NCBI GenBank assembly: GCA_039586095.1
Contig: JBDHLB010000003.1
Span: 66,969 to 130,968, forward strand
From: JBDHBD01 sp039586095
GTDB taxonomy: Bacteria; Gemmatimonadota; Gemmatimonadetes; Palauibacterales; Palauibacteraceae
Direction: 5' to 3'
Length of the DNA stretch: 64,000 nucleotides
Of the stretch, positions 26,175-35,038 are shown in pieces. A model generated the notes under the pieces. It ran no database searches. It was given only the letters and a program-made list of their open reading frames with translations, and was not told the DNA's origin. Every line of letters starts with the position of its first letter. The stretch's first letter is position 1. The translations under genes were made by a program, and so were the position numbers.

Positions 26175-29057
26175 ATGAACAAGAGCCTGCTCCTGAATCT
26201 CCGCACGGCGGCTTCGGTCCTGACCGGCTCCGCGGCGTTGGCCGTCGGATTGGCCTCCTGCGGCGACAGCCCGACCGAGCCCCCGCCCCCTCCGGCGCCG
26301 GCCATCTCGCTCTCGAGTTCCTCGGTCTTGCTGACACAGGAGATCGGCTCCAGCGCCACGAGCGCCTCCTTCGATGTCTCGAACAGCGGTGGCGGCACGC
26401 TCAGTTGGTCCGTTTCCGCCGATCGGTCGTGGGTGAACGCGACCCCTGCATCCGGTTCGCTGAGCGCGGGCTCATCGACCACCGTCAACGTGACTACGAA
26501 CGGCACGATCTTGGGGACCGGCGCCTACCAGGCGGCCGTCACGGTGAGCGGCAACGCGTCGAATTCGCCTCAGACCCTCGACGCCGCGCTGACCGTCACA
26601 CAGACGTCTCCGCTCGCGCTCGGCGACGGAACGCCGGTCGTGGGTCTGGGCGGCCAGGCGTCGAGCGAGATCCTGTTCGAGCACGATCTGCCCGGCGGCA
26701 GCGGCAGCGTGGCCCCGACGGACGGGGGTGGCGCAGCATCGCCGGCATCGACCAACGGCTCGCGAGCCCTTGTCGCCAGCCTGCTACGGGTCACGCTCGC
26801 CAGCGGCTCGGGAAACGCCGACCTCTACGTGCGGCAAGGCACGCCGCCCACCACTACCTCGTTCGACTGTGCCTCGACGGAGTCGGGAAACACCGAGACC
26901 TGCGAGTTGCTCAATCCCGAAGGGGGCAGCTGGTTTGTGCTCGTCCGCGGCGCGGCCTCGTTCGAAGGAGCCGTGGCCAGTCTCCAGTTCCTGGAAGACG
27001 TCGAGCCCGCCTCCATTCAGCTCTCTCCCGCCTCCATCACGGTCGAGGCCCCGCAAGGCACTGACGCCTCGGAGACGCTGACGATCACGAATCCCGGCGA
27101 TCTCACGTTGTCCTGGACGGCAAGCGCCGATGAAGAGTGGATCGAAGTGAGCCCCCCGTCCGGTTCGCTGGCACCCGGCGCTTCGGTCGACGTCACGGTC
27201 TCGATCGCCAGCTCGGACCTGGCGACGGGCGACTACTCTGGCGCCATCACGGTCAGCGACCCGACCGGATCTGCCGATCCGCAGAACGCGTCGATCGACC
27301 TGATCGTCGCACCGGCCGCCGTGATCGATCTGGGGAGGACGGCGTTGAACTTCGACGTGCTCGAAGGCTCCAATCCGGCCAGCCAGACGTTCAGCATCAC
27401 GAATGGCGGCGGCTTGACGCTCAACTGGGTCGCGACGGAGCAGCGGACCTGGATGGAGGTCCAGCCGGTGCTCGGGTCGCTGGCACCCGGTGCGTCGGTC
27501 ACCGTCACCGTGACCGTACTGAGTGAAGGCCTCGACGCGAACACGTACACCGGCAACATCACGATCGAGGACGAGAACGCGTCCAACAGTCCGCAGACCG
27601 TTGCCGTCAGCCTGACCGTGGCGCCGGTTCCCATCATCCAGCTCGATCCGGGGACGCTCGACTTCACCACCGACGAGGGCCAGGAGCCGGCCGATCAGAC
27701 TTTCGATGTGAGAAACACGGGCGCGGCCGAGCTCAACTGGAGCGCGTCGGTCGACCAGTCCTGGCTCTCGCTCGAACCGGCTTCGGGTTCGGTGGCCGTG
27801 GGAGGTTCCGAGACCGTCACGGCGTCGATTTCGACGGCCGGGCTCGCGGCGGGGAACTACACCGCCGAGATCACGGTCAGCGATCCGAACGCCAACAATT
27901 CACCCCAGGCGATGAACGTGACCCTCGCCATCATCCCTGCCGGCTTCCGGCAGCTCAAGGTCACGGGTGGGGGCAATGGCGCCGGTAACGTGACGAGCTC
28001 GCCCGCCGGGATCGATTGCGACCTGAGCGGGGATCTCTTTGCGGGCACCTGCAGCGGATTCTTCGCGCAGGATTCCGATGTCACGCTCATGGCCACGCCG
28101 GAGCTCGGCAACGAGTTCACGGAATGGCTGGGGGACTGCAGCGGCACGGGAGACTGCGTCGTGACGCTGGATGAGAATCGGATCGCAACGGTACGCTTCG
28201 AGGACCCCGAGATGGATATCGAGATCCGATTCACCGCGGGAAGCACGCCCACGGAGTCCCAGGTGGAGGCGTTCGCCGCCGCCGAGGAGCGCTGGGAGCG
28301 GATCATCACGCTCGGCCTCCCCGACATTCCACTCGACCTGCCGGCCGGTCGGTGTGGGAACAACGCGCCAGCGATTAATGAGACGGTGGACGACCTGGTC
28401 ATTCTCGCGACCGTCACCAACATCGATGGGCCGGGAGGCATCTTGGGGCAGGCGGGGCCCTGTTTCCTGCGCTCGGACAGTCGGTTGCCGATTCTCGGTC
28501 TCATGCAGTTCGATTCCAGCGACCTGGAAGCACTGGAGTTCGACGACAGCGAGAGGTTCAGGGACCTCATCATTCATGAGATGGGGCACGTTCTGGGGAT
28601 CGGCGTGATCTGGGATGACCTCGGACTGCTGCAACAGCCGTCGCGGGGCGGTGGCATCGACCCGCATTTCACCGGCCCCGAAGCCCTGGGATCCTTCGAC
28701 CTTCTGGGTGGCGGGTTCTACTCCGGCAACAAGGTCCCGGTGGAGAACATCGGCGGTGCCGGGACCGCCGACTCACACTGGCGCGAGAGTGTGCTCGACG
28801 CGGAGCTGATGACGGGCTTCCTCGACCAGCCTCCCAATCCACTTTCGCGGCTGACGATCAGCTCGCTCGCCGATGTCGGTTACGACGTGGACGTGGCCCG
28901 CGCGGACCCCTACTTCATCGTTCTCAACGCCCGCGCCAGCCGGTCCTCGCCGCCGATCCAGCTCAGGGACGATATCTGGCGAGGCCAGATCTACGTCGCC
29001 GAGCCTGATGGCACCGTTCGTCGTCTGGAGGACGCGCGTCTGGAGGATGAGCGTTGA
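26175..29057 (+). CDS. Lipoprotein metalloprotease: BACON-like repeats, PPC domain and leishmanolysin-like peptidase
   Basis: A 960-residue exported protein. The signal peptide ends in the lipobox LASC (Cys29). Four BACON/Ig-like repeats follow, recognisable by W(V/I/M/L)...P(A/P/V)SGSLAPGAS and NSPQT cores at about 40-150, 290-385, 390-480 and 485-580. A PPC-like domain (GNADLYVRQG, SWFVLVRG) is inserted between the first and second repeats. After an InlB-B-repeat-like domain (ATPELGNEFTEWLGDCSGTG, about 595-675) comes the peptidase: HEMGH (His801, Glu802, His805), a distal third ligand in DSHW (His868) and the Met-turn ELMTG, the leishmanolysin arrangement. It probably degrades surface or environmental proteins outside the cell. 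Two smaller lipoprotein genes follow. Confidence 0.83.
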   Translation: MNKSLLLNLRTAASVLTGSAALAVGLASCGDSPTEPPPPPAPAISLSSSSVLLTQEIGSSATSASFDVSNSGGGTLSWSVSADRSWVNATPASGSLSAGSSTTVNVTTNGTILGTGAYQAAVTVSGNASNSPQTLDAALTVTQTSPLALGDGTPVVGLGGQASSEILFEHDLPGGSGSVAPTDGGGAASPASTNGSRALVASLLRVTLASGSGNADLYVRQGTPPTTTSFDCASTESGNTETCELLNPEGGSWFVLVRGAASFEGAVASLQFLEDVEPASIQLSPASITVEAPQGTDASETLTITNPGDLTLSWTASADEEWIEVSPPSGSLAPGASVDVTVSIASSDLATGDYSGAITVSDPTGSADPQNASIDLIVAPAAVIDLGRTALNFDVLEGSNPASQTFSITNGGGLTLNWVATEQRTWMEVQPVLGSLAPGASVTVTVTVLSEGLDANTYTGNITIEDENASNSPQTVAVSLTVAPVPIIQLDPGTLDFTTDEGQEPADQTFDVRNTGAAELNWSASVDQSWLSLEPASGSVAVGGSETVTASISTAGLAAGNYTAEITVSDPNANNSPQAMNVTLAIIPAGFRQLKVTGGGNGAGNVTSSPAGIDCDLSGDLFAGTCSGFFAQDSDVTLMATPELGNEFTEWLGDCSGTGDCVVTLDENRIATVRFEDPEMDIEIRFTAGSTPTESQVEAFAAAEERWERIITLGLPDIPLDLPAGRCGNNAPAINETVDDLVILATVTNIDGPGGILGQAGPCFLRSDSRLPILGLMQFDSSDLEALEFDDSERFRDLIIHEMGHVLGIGVIWDDLGLLQQPSRGGGIDPHFTGPEALGSFDLLGGGFYSGNKVPVENIGGAGTADSHWRESVLDAELMTGFLDQPPNPLSRLTISSLADVGYDVDVARADPYFIVLNARASRSSPPIQLRDDIWRGQIYVAEPDGTVRRLEDARLEDER

Positions 29058-29665
29058 GCAGGCGCGTCGTGCGCGTCGCGTTCGTCGCGATCACCGCGGT
29101 TGGTGCTACGGCGGGTTGCTACTCTCAGCAGTATGCCGGCGATCGAGACCCGGCTTCGTGCGAAGCGGTGGACGGGGCGCTCTCGCCCTCCCTCGAGGCC
29201 GATGTCCTGGCCGGCGAGTATCGACTCGTGGTCGTCGCGACCGAGGGCACGCGAGCCGGAGAGTCCGTCAGCGGCGCGCTGAGTCTGGTGCCCACGCCCG
29301 ACGGCATGCGGGAACTGCTCGATCCCTCGGCAGGAATGACGCCCCGTGAAGGTGTGAGCGTCCCTCTGTTCGGGACGGCCGACCTGGACGTGGATGCGGT
29401 GGGTGGCGTGATCGCGGGAGGTCTCGCGTCAGACGACCCCCAACGTCCGGGTGCGATGGTGGTCGAGGACAGGACTGCCGAGGGACAGCCTCCGCAGCTG
29501 TTCATCCGCCTGGGCTCGGAAGGCAACGATCGCACGCGACAGAGGTTCGACGGTGCCTATTTCGCCCTCGTGGTCACCGCCGTCGAGGCTGACGCGATGC
29601 ATGGCTCGTGGACGAGCGGACTCGAAACCATGCAGGCCGGCGGCCACTTCTGCGCGTACCGATAG
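29054..29665 (+). CDS. Small lipoprotein of unknown function
   Basis: A 203-residue protein with signal peptide and lipobox TAGC (Cys22). It starts at a TTG overlapping the metalloprotease stop (TTGA), which indicates coupled translation. Later starts (GTG at 29069) are possible. The mature part includes EYRLVVVATEGTRAGESVSG and ends with AGGHFCAYR; the two remaining Cys residues could form a disulfide. I recognise no family. Coupling to the metalloprotease suggests a partner, inhibitor or chaperone for it, by context only. Confidence 0.65.
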   Translation: MSRRVVRVAFVAITAVGATAGCYSQQYAGDRDPASCEAVDGALSPSLEADVLAGEYRLVVVATEGTRAGESVSGALSLVPTPDGMRELLDPSAGMTPREGVSVPLFGTADLDVDAVGGVIAGGLASDDPQRPGAMVVEDRTAEGQPPQLFIRLGSEGNDRTRQRFDGAYFALVVTAVEADAMHGSWTSGLETMQAGGHFCAYR

Positions 29666-29897
29666 TTCGGCAGCCACCGCAACGAACCGGTGCCGCCGAG
29701 TCGGGGTCCCGAGTCCGTTGCCTTCCATCCGTTACCTTCTGTGAGCACGTGTCGTCTTAGGTAAAAGGCGGCGGTCCGCCCGGTGGCCGCGGATTGGCCG
29801 AGCGGTCGGGCCCTTAACAGGACGGGGGCGACCTTCGTCTAACCGATGTAGGCTGGACTTCTGGCAGGGGCGGTTCCACCCTGGAGGCTGACGTTCC

Positions 29898-30611
29898 ATG
29901 ATTCCTATCCGAAGACTCCCGCTCACGGCGACCGTTCTCGCCGCGCTCGTCGTCGGTGGTTGTGCCACCCTGCAAACCAGGGCCGATTTTGACCGCGAGG
30001 TCGGGTTCTCCGAGCTGCAAACGTTTACCTGGCTCGAGCCGAGCGCGGATCAACGCACCACGCTGGAAGGAGTCAGTCCCTTCCTGGAGCGCCGGCTCCA
30101 GCGAGCGGTGGAGAGCGAGTTGCTCGACCGGGGCTTCGTGAGAGGAAGCGGGGAGGAGGTCGACTTTCTCGTGACCGGCTACGTCGTGTCTGCGCCTCGA
30201 GAGAGTCGTGTCAGTCGGGCGCCGCGGAGTACGGCTCGAGTGTCGGTCGGCGTGGGATTCGGTTGGTCATCCTGGGGTCCCAGCTGGAATCGCTGGGGGC
30301 CTGGCTGGGGCTGGGGCTGGCCGAGCTGGGGCTGGGGATCTCCCTGGGGCGTTCACGGCTCCCTGTTCTGGTCACCGTGGTGGGGATCGTCCGTCGCGTT
30401 CTTCCCTTACTACCCGACGGGCTCCCGTGCACCCGACGGCTCGACGCCGGGCACGCTGGTCGTCGAGATCTTCGAGGTGCAGAGCCACAAGCTCGTGTGG
30501 CGGGGCTGGACCGAAGGCGCGTTCCTGGACACCATCGAGCCCGACGAGCTCGCGATCTTCGTGGACGAAACGGTGCACGAGATCATGCTGAGGTTCCCGC
30601 CGGAGAGCTGA
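29898..30611 (+). CDS. DUF4136-like lipoprotein with a Trp/Gly-rich segment
   Basis: A 237-residue lipoprotein (lipobox VGGC, Cys22). The mature start (FDREVGFSELQTFTWLEP) and the C-terminal part (GTLVVEIFEVQSHKLVWRG, then AIFVDETVHEIMLRFPP) match DUF4136 proteins, outer-envelope lipoproteins of unknown function. A segment near residues 115-155 is unusually rich in Trp and Gly (WGPGWGWGWPSWGWGSPWG), separating the two halves of the domain. GGAGG lies 12 bases before the ATG. The gene is separate from the metalloprotease set (232-base gap) and converges on the acetamidase-like gene. Confidence 0.8.
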   Translation: MIPIRRLPLTATVLAALVVGGCATLQTRADFDREVGFSELQTFTWLEPSADQRTTLEGVSPFLERRLQRAVESELLDRGFVRGSGEEVDFLVTGYVVSAPRESRVSRAPRSTARVSVGVGFGWSSWGPSWNRWGPGWGWGWPSWGWGSPWGVHGSLFWSPWWGSSVAFFPYYPTGSRAPDGSTPGTLVVEIFEVQSHKLVWRGWTEGAFLDTIEPDELAIFVDETVHEIMLRFPPES

Positions 30612-30639
30612 GACCGTCACTCGATCTGCCGGGTGACCG

Positions 30640-31725
30640 TCATTTGTCGACGAAGATGTCCTTCGGCATGTGCATGCTGACCAGCATGTGGGGGATGTCG
30701 ACCACTTCCGAGATCTTGAGGTCCCCCGCGAGCGAGCACAGAACGTAGGCCTCCGTGGGCTCCAGCCCGTGCTCCTCAACCAGGTAATCGACCATGTACC
30801 CCGTAGCCTTTCGGGCGGCTTCATCGATGGTCGTCGCATACGCCGTGACCGCGTAGAAATCCTCCGACTCGTACTGCGGTTCCTGGATCGGGCGACCGCC
30901 CTTGATGACGTCCACCTCGTACACGATGCGCATCGGGGCCTCGATGGCCGTCCCCGAGACCTCGCCGTCGCCCTGGACCGCATGCGTGTCCCCGATCGAG
31001 AACAGGGCGCCCTCCACGAACACCGGGAAATAGGCGGTCACGCCCGTGGTGATGTGCTTGTTGTCCATGTTCCCGCCATTCGCGCGCGGAGGGATGGTCG
31101 ACAGCAGGGAATCGGTGGCCGGGGCCACCCCCATGACACCGGGGAACGGTCGAAGCGGAATCTCGATGCCCTCCGCGAACCGTGCCTTCCCCGCGTCGGG
31201 GCCCAGTTCGAACGACCGGAGCCAGTGCCCGTCGAACCGGTCCGATAGGAAACCGAAACCGGGAACGACGGCCGCCCAACCCCATTCTCCCACATCGATC
31301 TCGTGCAACGTGACGGCCAAAATATCGCCCGGCTCCGCCCCCTCAACGTAGACGGGCCCGGTGAGCGGGTGAATCGGGTCGAAGCTCACATTTGCCAGGT
31401 CTTCCAGATCCGAATCGGGCGCGAGCTGGCCGTCGCTCGCTTCCTCGGTGAAGACCTCCACCACGGCCCCCGCCGGCACGCGAAGAACGGGTGCAATCGT
31501 CGCACTGAATCGATTGTGCGTCTGATCCGCCGTCAGCTGGTAGGACGGTTCGGCGTACGCGGTGCTCTCCGGCTTCGATCCCGCGGTGGCCGCAGCGTCG
31601 ACTGCCGTGTCCACCGCGGTGTCGCCGGGCTGTGGGGCGGGGGATGAGCACGCTACGCCTATCAACAGGACACAGGCCGCCGCCAGCGTGTACGCAGCGG
31701 GACTGCTCATTCTTCGGTGCCGCAT
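30640..31725 (-). CDS. Exported acetamidase/formamidase-family lipoprotein
   Basis: A 361-residue protein of the FmdA/AmdA family (YVEGAEPGDILAVTLHEIDV, RPFPGVMGVAP, PPRANGGNMDNKHI, FSIGDTHAVQGDGEVSGTAIE), which hydrolyses short amides such as formamide to ammonia and an acid. The metal and catalytic region with GDTHAVQGDGE is intact. Unlike the usual cytoplasmic enzyme it begins with a signal peptide and lipobox GVAC (Cys25). I chose the ATG at 31725 because GGGAGG precedes it and the signal peptide starts there. It would act outside the inner membrane, perhaps releasing ammonia from external amides. Confidence 0.83.
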   Translation of the reverse strand: MRHRRMSSPAAYTLAAACVLLIGVACSSPAPQPGDTAVDTAVDAAATAGSKPESTAYAEPSYQLTADQTHNRFSATIAPVLRVPAGAVVEVFTEEASDGQLAPDSDLEDLANVSFDPIHPLTGPVYVEGAEPGDILAVTLHEIDVGEWGWAAVVPGFGFLSDRFDGHWLRSFELGPDAGKARFAEGIEIPLRPFPGVMGVAPATDSLLSTIPPRANGGNMDNKHITTGVTAYFPVFVEGALFSIGDTHAVQGDGEVSGTAIEAPMRIVYEVDVIKGGRPIQEPQYESEDFYAVTAYATTIDEAARKATGYMVDYLVEEHGLEPTEAYVLCSLAGDLKISEVVDIPHMLVSMHMPKDIFVDK

Positions 31726-32150
31726 GACATGCCTCCCTGAAGTCCGTCCTGCCCTGCGCGGCGGATCTCTCCCGCCGGCCCCGGTTGAGAAACGACGCAG
31801 TCTATAGCGATCGACGTCCCGCCGCATCCACCGAACCGGCTTCGCGCCGGCCTCGCGCGGCTGAGCTCCCGTCACCTCCCGAGCTCGTGATCGGCACGCG
31901 CCTACCCGTCAACGCGGGGTGGCTTCGGCGACCGGGCGGGACCAAATGCCCCAACGCGTGGGAGAGGCGGCCGGGGGCACCGCGTCGCGTGCTGCGTACG
32001 CATATATACAGCAACGTCTTATGAATACCCGCTCGGCAAGTGTCCTCTGGCACGAAAGGTGAGGATACAGGCGGGAGCCACGCACGCAACGACGAAGTGA
32101 ATGACACGCGTCCATCGCACAAACCTTACAAATAGAACAGACGACCACAC
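31726..32150. other. Divergent intergenic region
   Basis: The 425 bases between the acetamidase-like gene (-) and the tandem lyase gene (+) contain no convincing open frame. The stretch near 32000-32035 is more A+T-rich than its surroundings (CATATATACAG), and TTACAAAT at 32127-32134 lies about 16 bases before the lyase ATG with no Shine-Dalgarno sequence between, so a leaderless or weakly led transcript is possible. No clear hairpin or regulator site is seen. Confidence 0.4.
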
Positions 32151-34820
32151 ATGCCCGATACGACGCCAGCCTGCGAACCTCACAAGATCAAGACGGTTCG
32201 GCCGGTCTCCTTCCCGACGCTCGAGCAGCGAAAGCAGTATCTGGCCGACGCCCGCTTCAACGTGTTCAACCTCAGACCGAGCCAGGTGAGCTTCGACATG
32301 TGCTCGCTCGGCACGAGCGCCTCGAGCCAGGAGCAGCTGGCGGGCCAGGTGATCGGCGACGAGGCGTACGCGGGCAGCCGCAACTTCGAGAACCTCCAGA
32401 AAGCGGTACGCGAGGTGCTGGGCCACGGCTACGTGTGCCCGACCCACAACATCCTGGGCTGCCTCAAGCTTCTCGTGTCCACGCTGGTGCCGCCCGGCTC
32501 CGTGCTGGCCAGCAACTCCAGGGATCGCGTCGACGTGCTCACGCCGCGGGAAGTCCGGGTTCGGGACGTGCGGGACCCTGACGAGCCCGTGTTCACGGGC
32601 AACATGGAGCTGGGGAAGCTGGAGGAGGTTCTGGAAGAAGGGGGCGTGGCGCTGGTCGACTGCCACGCCTTCGCTGACGGGCAACATCCCTTCAGTCTCG
32701 CCAACCTGCGGGCCGCACGCGTGCTCGCCGACCGCTTCGGAGTGCGTCTGGTTGTCGATGGATCCCGGGTGATCGAGAACGCCTGGTACATCCAGCGTCA
32801 CGAGCCGGGCCAGGCGGACCGCACGATTGCCGACATCGTTCAGCAGATCGTGAAGACCAGCCACATCCTGCAGCTCGACGGTGCCCAGGATCCCAAGTGC
32901 AACACGGGCGGGCTGCTCAGCACGGACAATCCGGACGACTACGAGAAATTCATGAACGAGGTGGTCGTCTTCGAGGGGCTGCACACGTACGGCGGAATGG
33001 CGGGGCGCACGATGGAGGTGCTGGTGCGCGGCCTCCGTGAGATGTGCGATGAAGAGGAAGTTCGCTGGGTGATGCACCAGACGGAGCGATTCACGCGGCG
33101 GCTGCGCGAGGCGGGCGTTCCGCTCGAGCGGGGGTGTGACGGCGCGTACATCATCGCTGACGAGCTCCTTCCACACGTGGGCGACCGGGCGAAGGACACC
33201 TTCTCGGCAGCGCTATACCTCATCTCAGGGGTGCGCGCCGTGGCGCCCCACCTGACCGGACGAAGCGACCCCGTTCCCGTTCAGATTCCGCGGCTCGCGA
33301 TGACCAACGAGCAGCTGGATCAGGTGGCCGACGCCATCGTGAGTCTCCTGCACCAGCGCGACGAGGTACCGCCGCTTCAGCCCACTTCGATCGGCCAGTG
33401 GCGGGACGAGATGGAGTATCACTGGGTGCTTCCCGACCTGGAGCCGTTCGAGTTCGACACCTTTCCGTTCGAGATCCACACGATCGAGCGGGTGGGCGTG
33501 TTGACGCGCGACCAGCGCGAACGGGCCATGCGCATGGCCGGCTACAACACGTTCCTGCTCCGTTCTGCCGACGTGACGATCGATCTGCTGACCGACTCGG
33601 GTACGAGCGCCATGAGCGTGGACCAGTGGTCCGATTACGAAGGGGTGCGTGCGAGCGCGACGACGAGTGACGAGTACTTCCGGCTGGTCGATGTTCTGCA
33701 GGAAGCCTTCGGATACGAGCACATCATCCCGACCCACCAGGGACGGGCCGCCGAGCACATCCTGAGCCAGATCATGATCGAGCCCGGGCAGCTCGTTCCC
33801 GGCAACATGTACTTCACCACCACCAAGCTGCATCAGGAGCTGGCCGGTGGCGTGTTCGTCGATGTGATCGTGGACGAAGCGAAGGACCCGCAGAGCGACC
33901 ATCCGTGGAAGGGCGACATCGACCTGGCCAAGCTCCACGCGCTGGTGGACGAGCACGGCGCCGACAAGATCGCCTACGTTTCGTTCGAGCACTCCGTGAA
34001 CATGGCCGGCGGCCAGCCGGTCAGCATGGACAACATGAAGGACGTGTACGCCTACTGCGGTGACGTCGGCATCCCCGTCTTCTTCGACGCCACCCGCGTC
34101 GTCGAGAACGCCTACATGATCCAGAGCCGCGACGCGCGCTACGCCGACACTCCGATTCGGGACATCCTGCGCGAGATGATGCTCTACGGGGACGGTTGCA
34201 CCGTGAGCGGCAAGAAGGACTTCCTCATCAACATCGGCGGGGTCCTCGCGTTCCGGGAGAACGAGGAATGGACCCGGAAGGCCGAGGATCTGCTGCGCAT
34301 CTACGAAGGGAACGTGACGGACGGCGGCCTCGCCACGGCCGACCTGGCGGCGATCGCGCGTGGCGTCGAGGAGATGGTCGATGATCGGTACATTCGGGCC
34401 CGGGTCGGACAGACCCAGCGGCTCGGGGAGATGTTGCTCGAGGCAGGGGTGCCGATCGTCACGCCGCCCGGCAGCCACGCGATCTTTCTCGATGCGAAAC
34501 GCTTCCTGTCCCACATCGACCAGGATGAGTTCCCCGCCCAGCGGTTGGCTGCGGAGGTGTTCATCGAGACGGGCGTGCGCGCGATGGAGCGTGGGAACGT
34601 CTCGAAGGGGCGGAATCCGGAGACGGGGGAGAACTACCGTCCGGCGCTGGAGCTCGTGAGGCTGACCATCCCAAGGCGCGTGTACACGAACGATCACATG
34701 CGCGCGGTCGCCGACGGAATCATCCGGCTGTACGAGCGCCGGGAGCAGATCAAGGGACTGCGCTTCGTCTACGAGCCCGACAAGCTCCGCTTCTTCCAGG
34801 GGCGATTCGAGTCGCTGTAA
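32151..34820 (+). CDS. Tandem fusion of two tryptophanase/tyrosine phenol-lyase-like units
   Basis: An 889-residue protein; TnaA and TPL are about 460-470 residues. Both halves (about 1-425 and 430-889) align with the PLP-dependent beta-eliminating lyase fold. The C-terminal half has the PLP site: PTHQGR (527-532, phosphate), FFDATRVVENAY (pyridine Asp), SGKKD with Lys688-Lys689 (Schiff base) and RLTIPR (substrate carboxylate), but its tyrosine loop is degenerate (SDYEGVRASATTS). The N-terminal half keeps that loop (GDEAYAGSRNF, Tyr73) and TYGG near 280, but has DGAQD (243-247) in place of SGKKD and PTHN in place of PTHQGR. In the homotetrameric relatives, as I recall, this tyrosine reaches the neighbouring subunit's active site, so the fusion may form one composite site. 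The substrate is unknown: tryptophan, tyrosine or another beta-substituted amino acid. Confidence 0.87.
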   Translation: MPDTTPACEPHKIKTVRPVSFPTLEQRKQYLADARFNVFNLRPSQVSFDMCSLGTSASSQEQLAGQVIGDEAYAGSRNFENLQKAVREVLGHGYVCPTHNILGCLKLLVSTLVPPGSVLASNSRDRVDVLTPREVRVRDVRDPDEPVFTGNMELGKLEEVLEEGGVALVDCHAFADGQHPFSLANLRAARVLADRFGVRLVVDGSRVIENAWYIQRHEPGQADRTIADIVQQIVKTSHILQLDGAQDPKCNTGGLLSTDNPDDYEKFMNEVVVFEGLHTYGGMAGRTMEVLVRGLREMCDEEEVRWVMHQTERFTRRLREAGVPLERGCDGAYIIADELLPHVGDRAKDTFSAALYLISGVRAVAPHLTGRSDPVPVQIPRLAMTNEQLDQVADAIVSLLHQRDEVPPLQPTSIGQWRDEMEYHWVLPDLEPFEFDTFPFEIHTIERVGVLTRDQRERAMRMAGYNTFLLRSADVTIDLLTDSGTSAMSVDQWSDYEGVRASATTSDEYFRLVDVLQEAFGYEHIIPTHQGRAAEHILSQIMIEPGQLVPGNMYFTTTKLHQELAGGVFVDVIVDEAKDPQSDHPWKGDIDLAKLHALVDEHGADKIAYVSFEHSVNMAGGQPVSMDNMKDVYAYCGDVGIPVFFDATRVVENAYMIQSRDARYADTPIRDILREMMLYGDGCTVSGKKDFLINIGGVLAFRENEEWTRKAEDLLRIYEGNVTDGGLATADLAAIARGVEEMVDDRYIRARVGQTQRLGEMLLEAGVPIVTPPGSHAIFLDAKRFLSHIDQDEFPAQRLAAEVFIETGVRAMERGNVSKGRNPETGENYRPALELVRLTIPRRVYTNDHMRAVADGIIRLYERREQIKGLRFVYEPDKLRFFQGRFESL

Positions 34821-34912
34821 GACGCCGGGGGCCGAGTCGTCGGGGTCCGGGCAGCCTTCCTTCACGAAAGCCGGACGCGTCTCCGTGACAGACGAGGCCA
34901 TGACCGAGAGAA

Positions 34913-34945
34913 GGCCCCGACCGACGCGGTGCGTCAGCCGGGGCC
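34913..34945. terminator. Strong two-part hairpin between convergent genes
   Basis: GGCCCCG (34913-34919) pairs with CGGGGCC (34939-34945). Inside, after a 3x3 internal loop, GACGC (34923-34927) pairs with GCGTC (34931-34935) around the loop GGT. It stands about 90 bases after the lyase stop and about 90 before the end of the convergent gene. No T run follows, so it is an intrinsic terminator only in the GC-rich sense, or an RNA-stabilising hairpin. Confidence 0.45.
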
Positions 34946-35038
34946 GTTCCCAACTTCGTAGCTCCCAAAGTTACTGCTCTGCTTATGACTTGCTTCCAAC
35001 TCACTGTCGGCGTGATCACCGACGTCGGCTCAAGGGGC

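Noticed and set aside
25961..27064. Plus-strand open frame overlapping the start of the metalloprotease gene
   Set aside because: Arg-rich translation with no domain, in a different frame from the lipobox- and BACON-containing product.
29780..29830. tRNA-like stretch (GGCCGAGCGG, as in the D arm of a Ser or Leu tRNA)
   Set aside because: No anticodon stem, T-arm consensus or acceptor pairing follows at the right distance.
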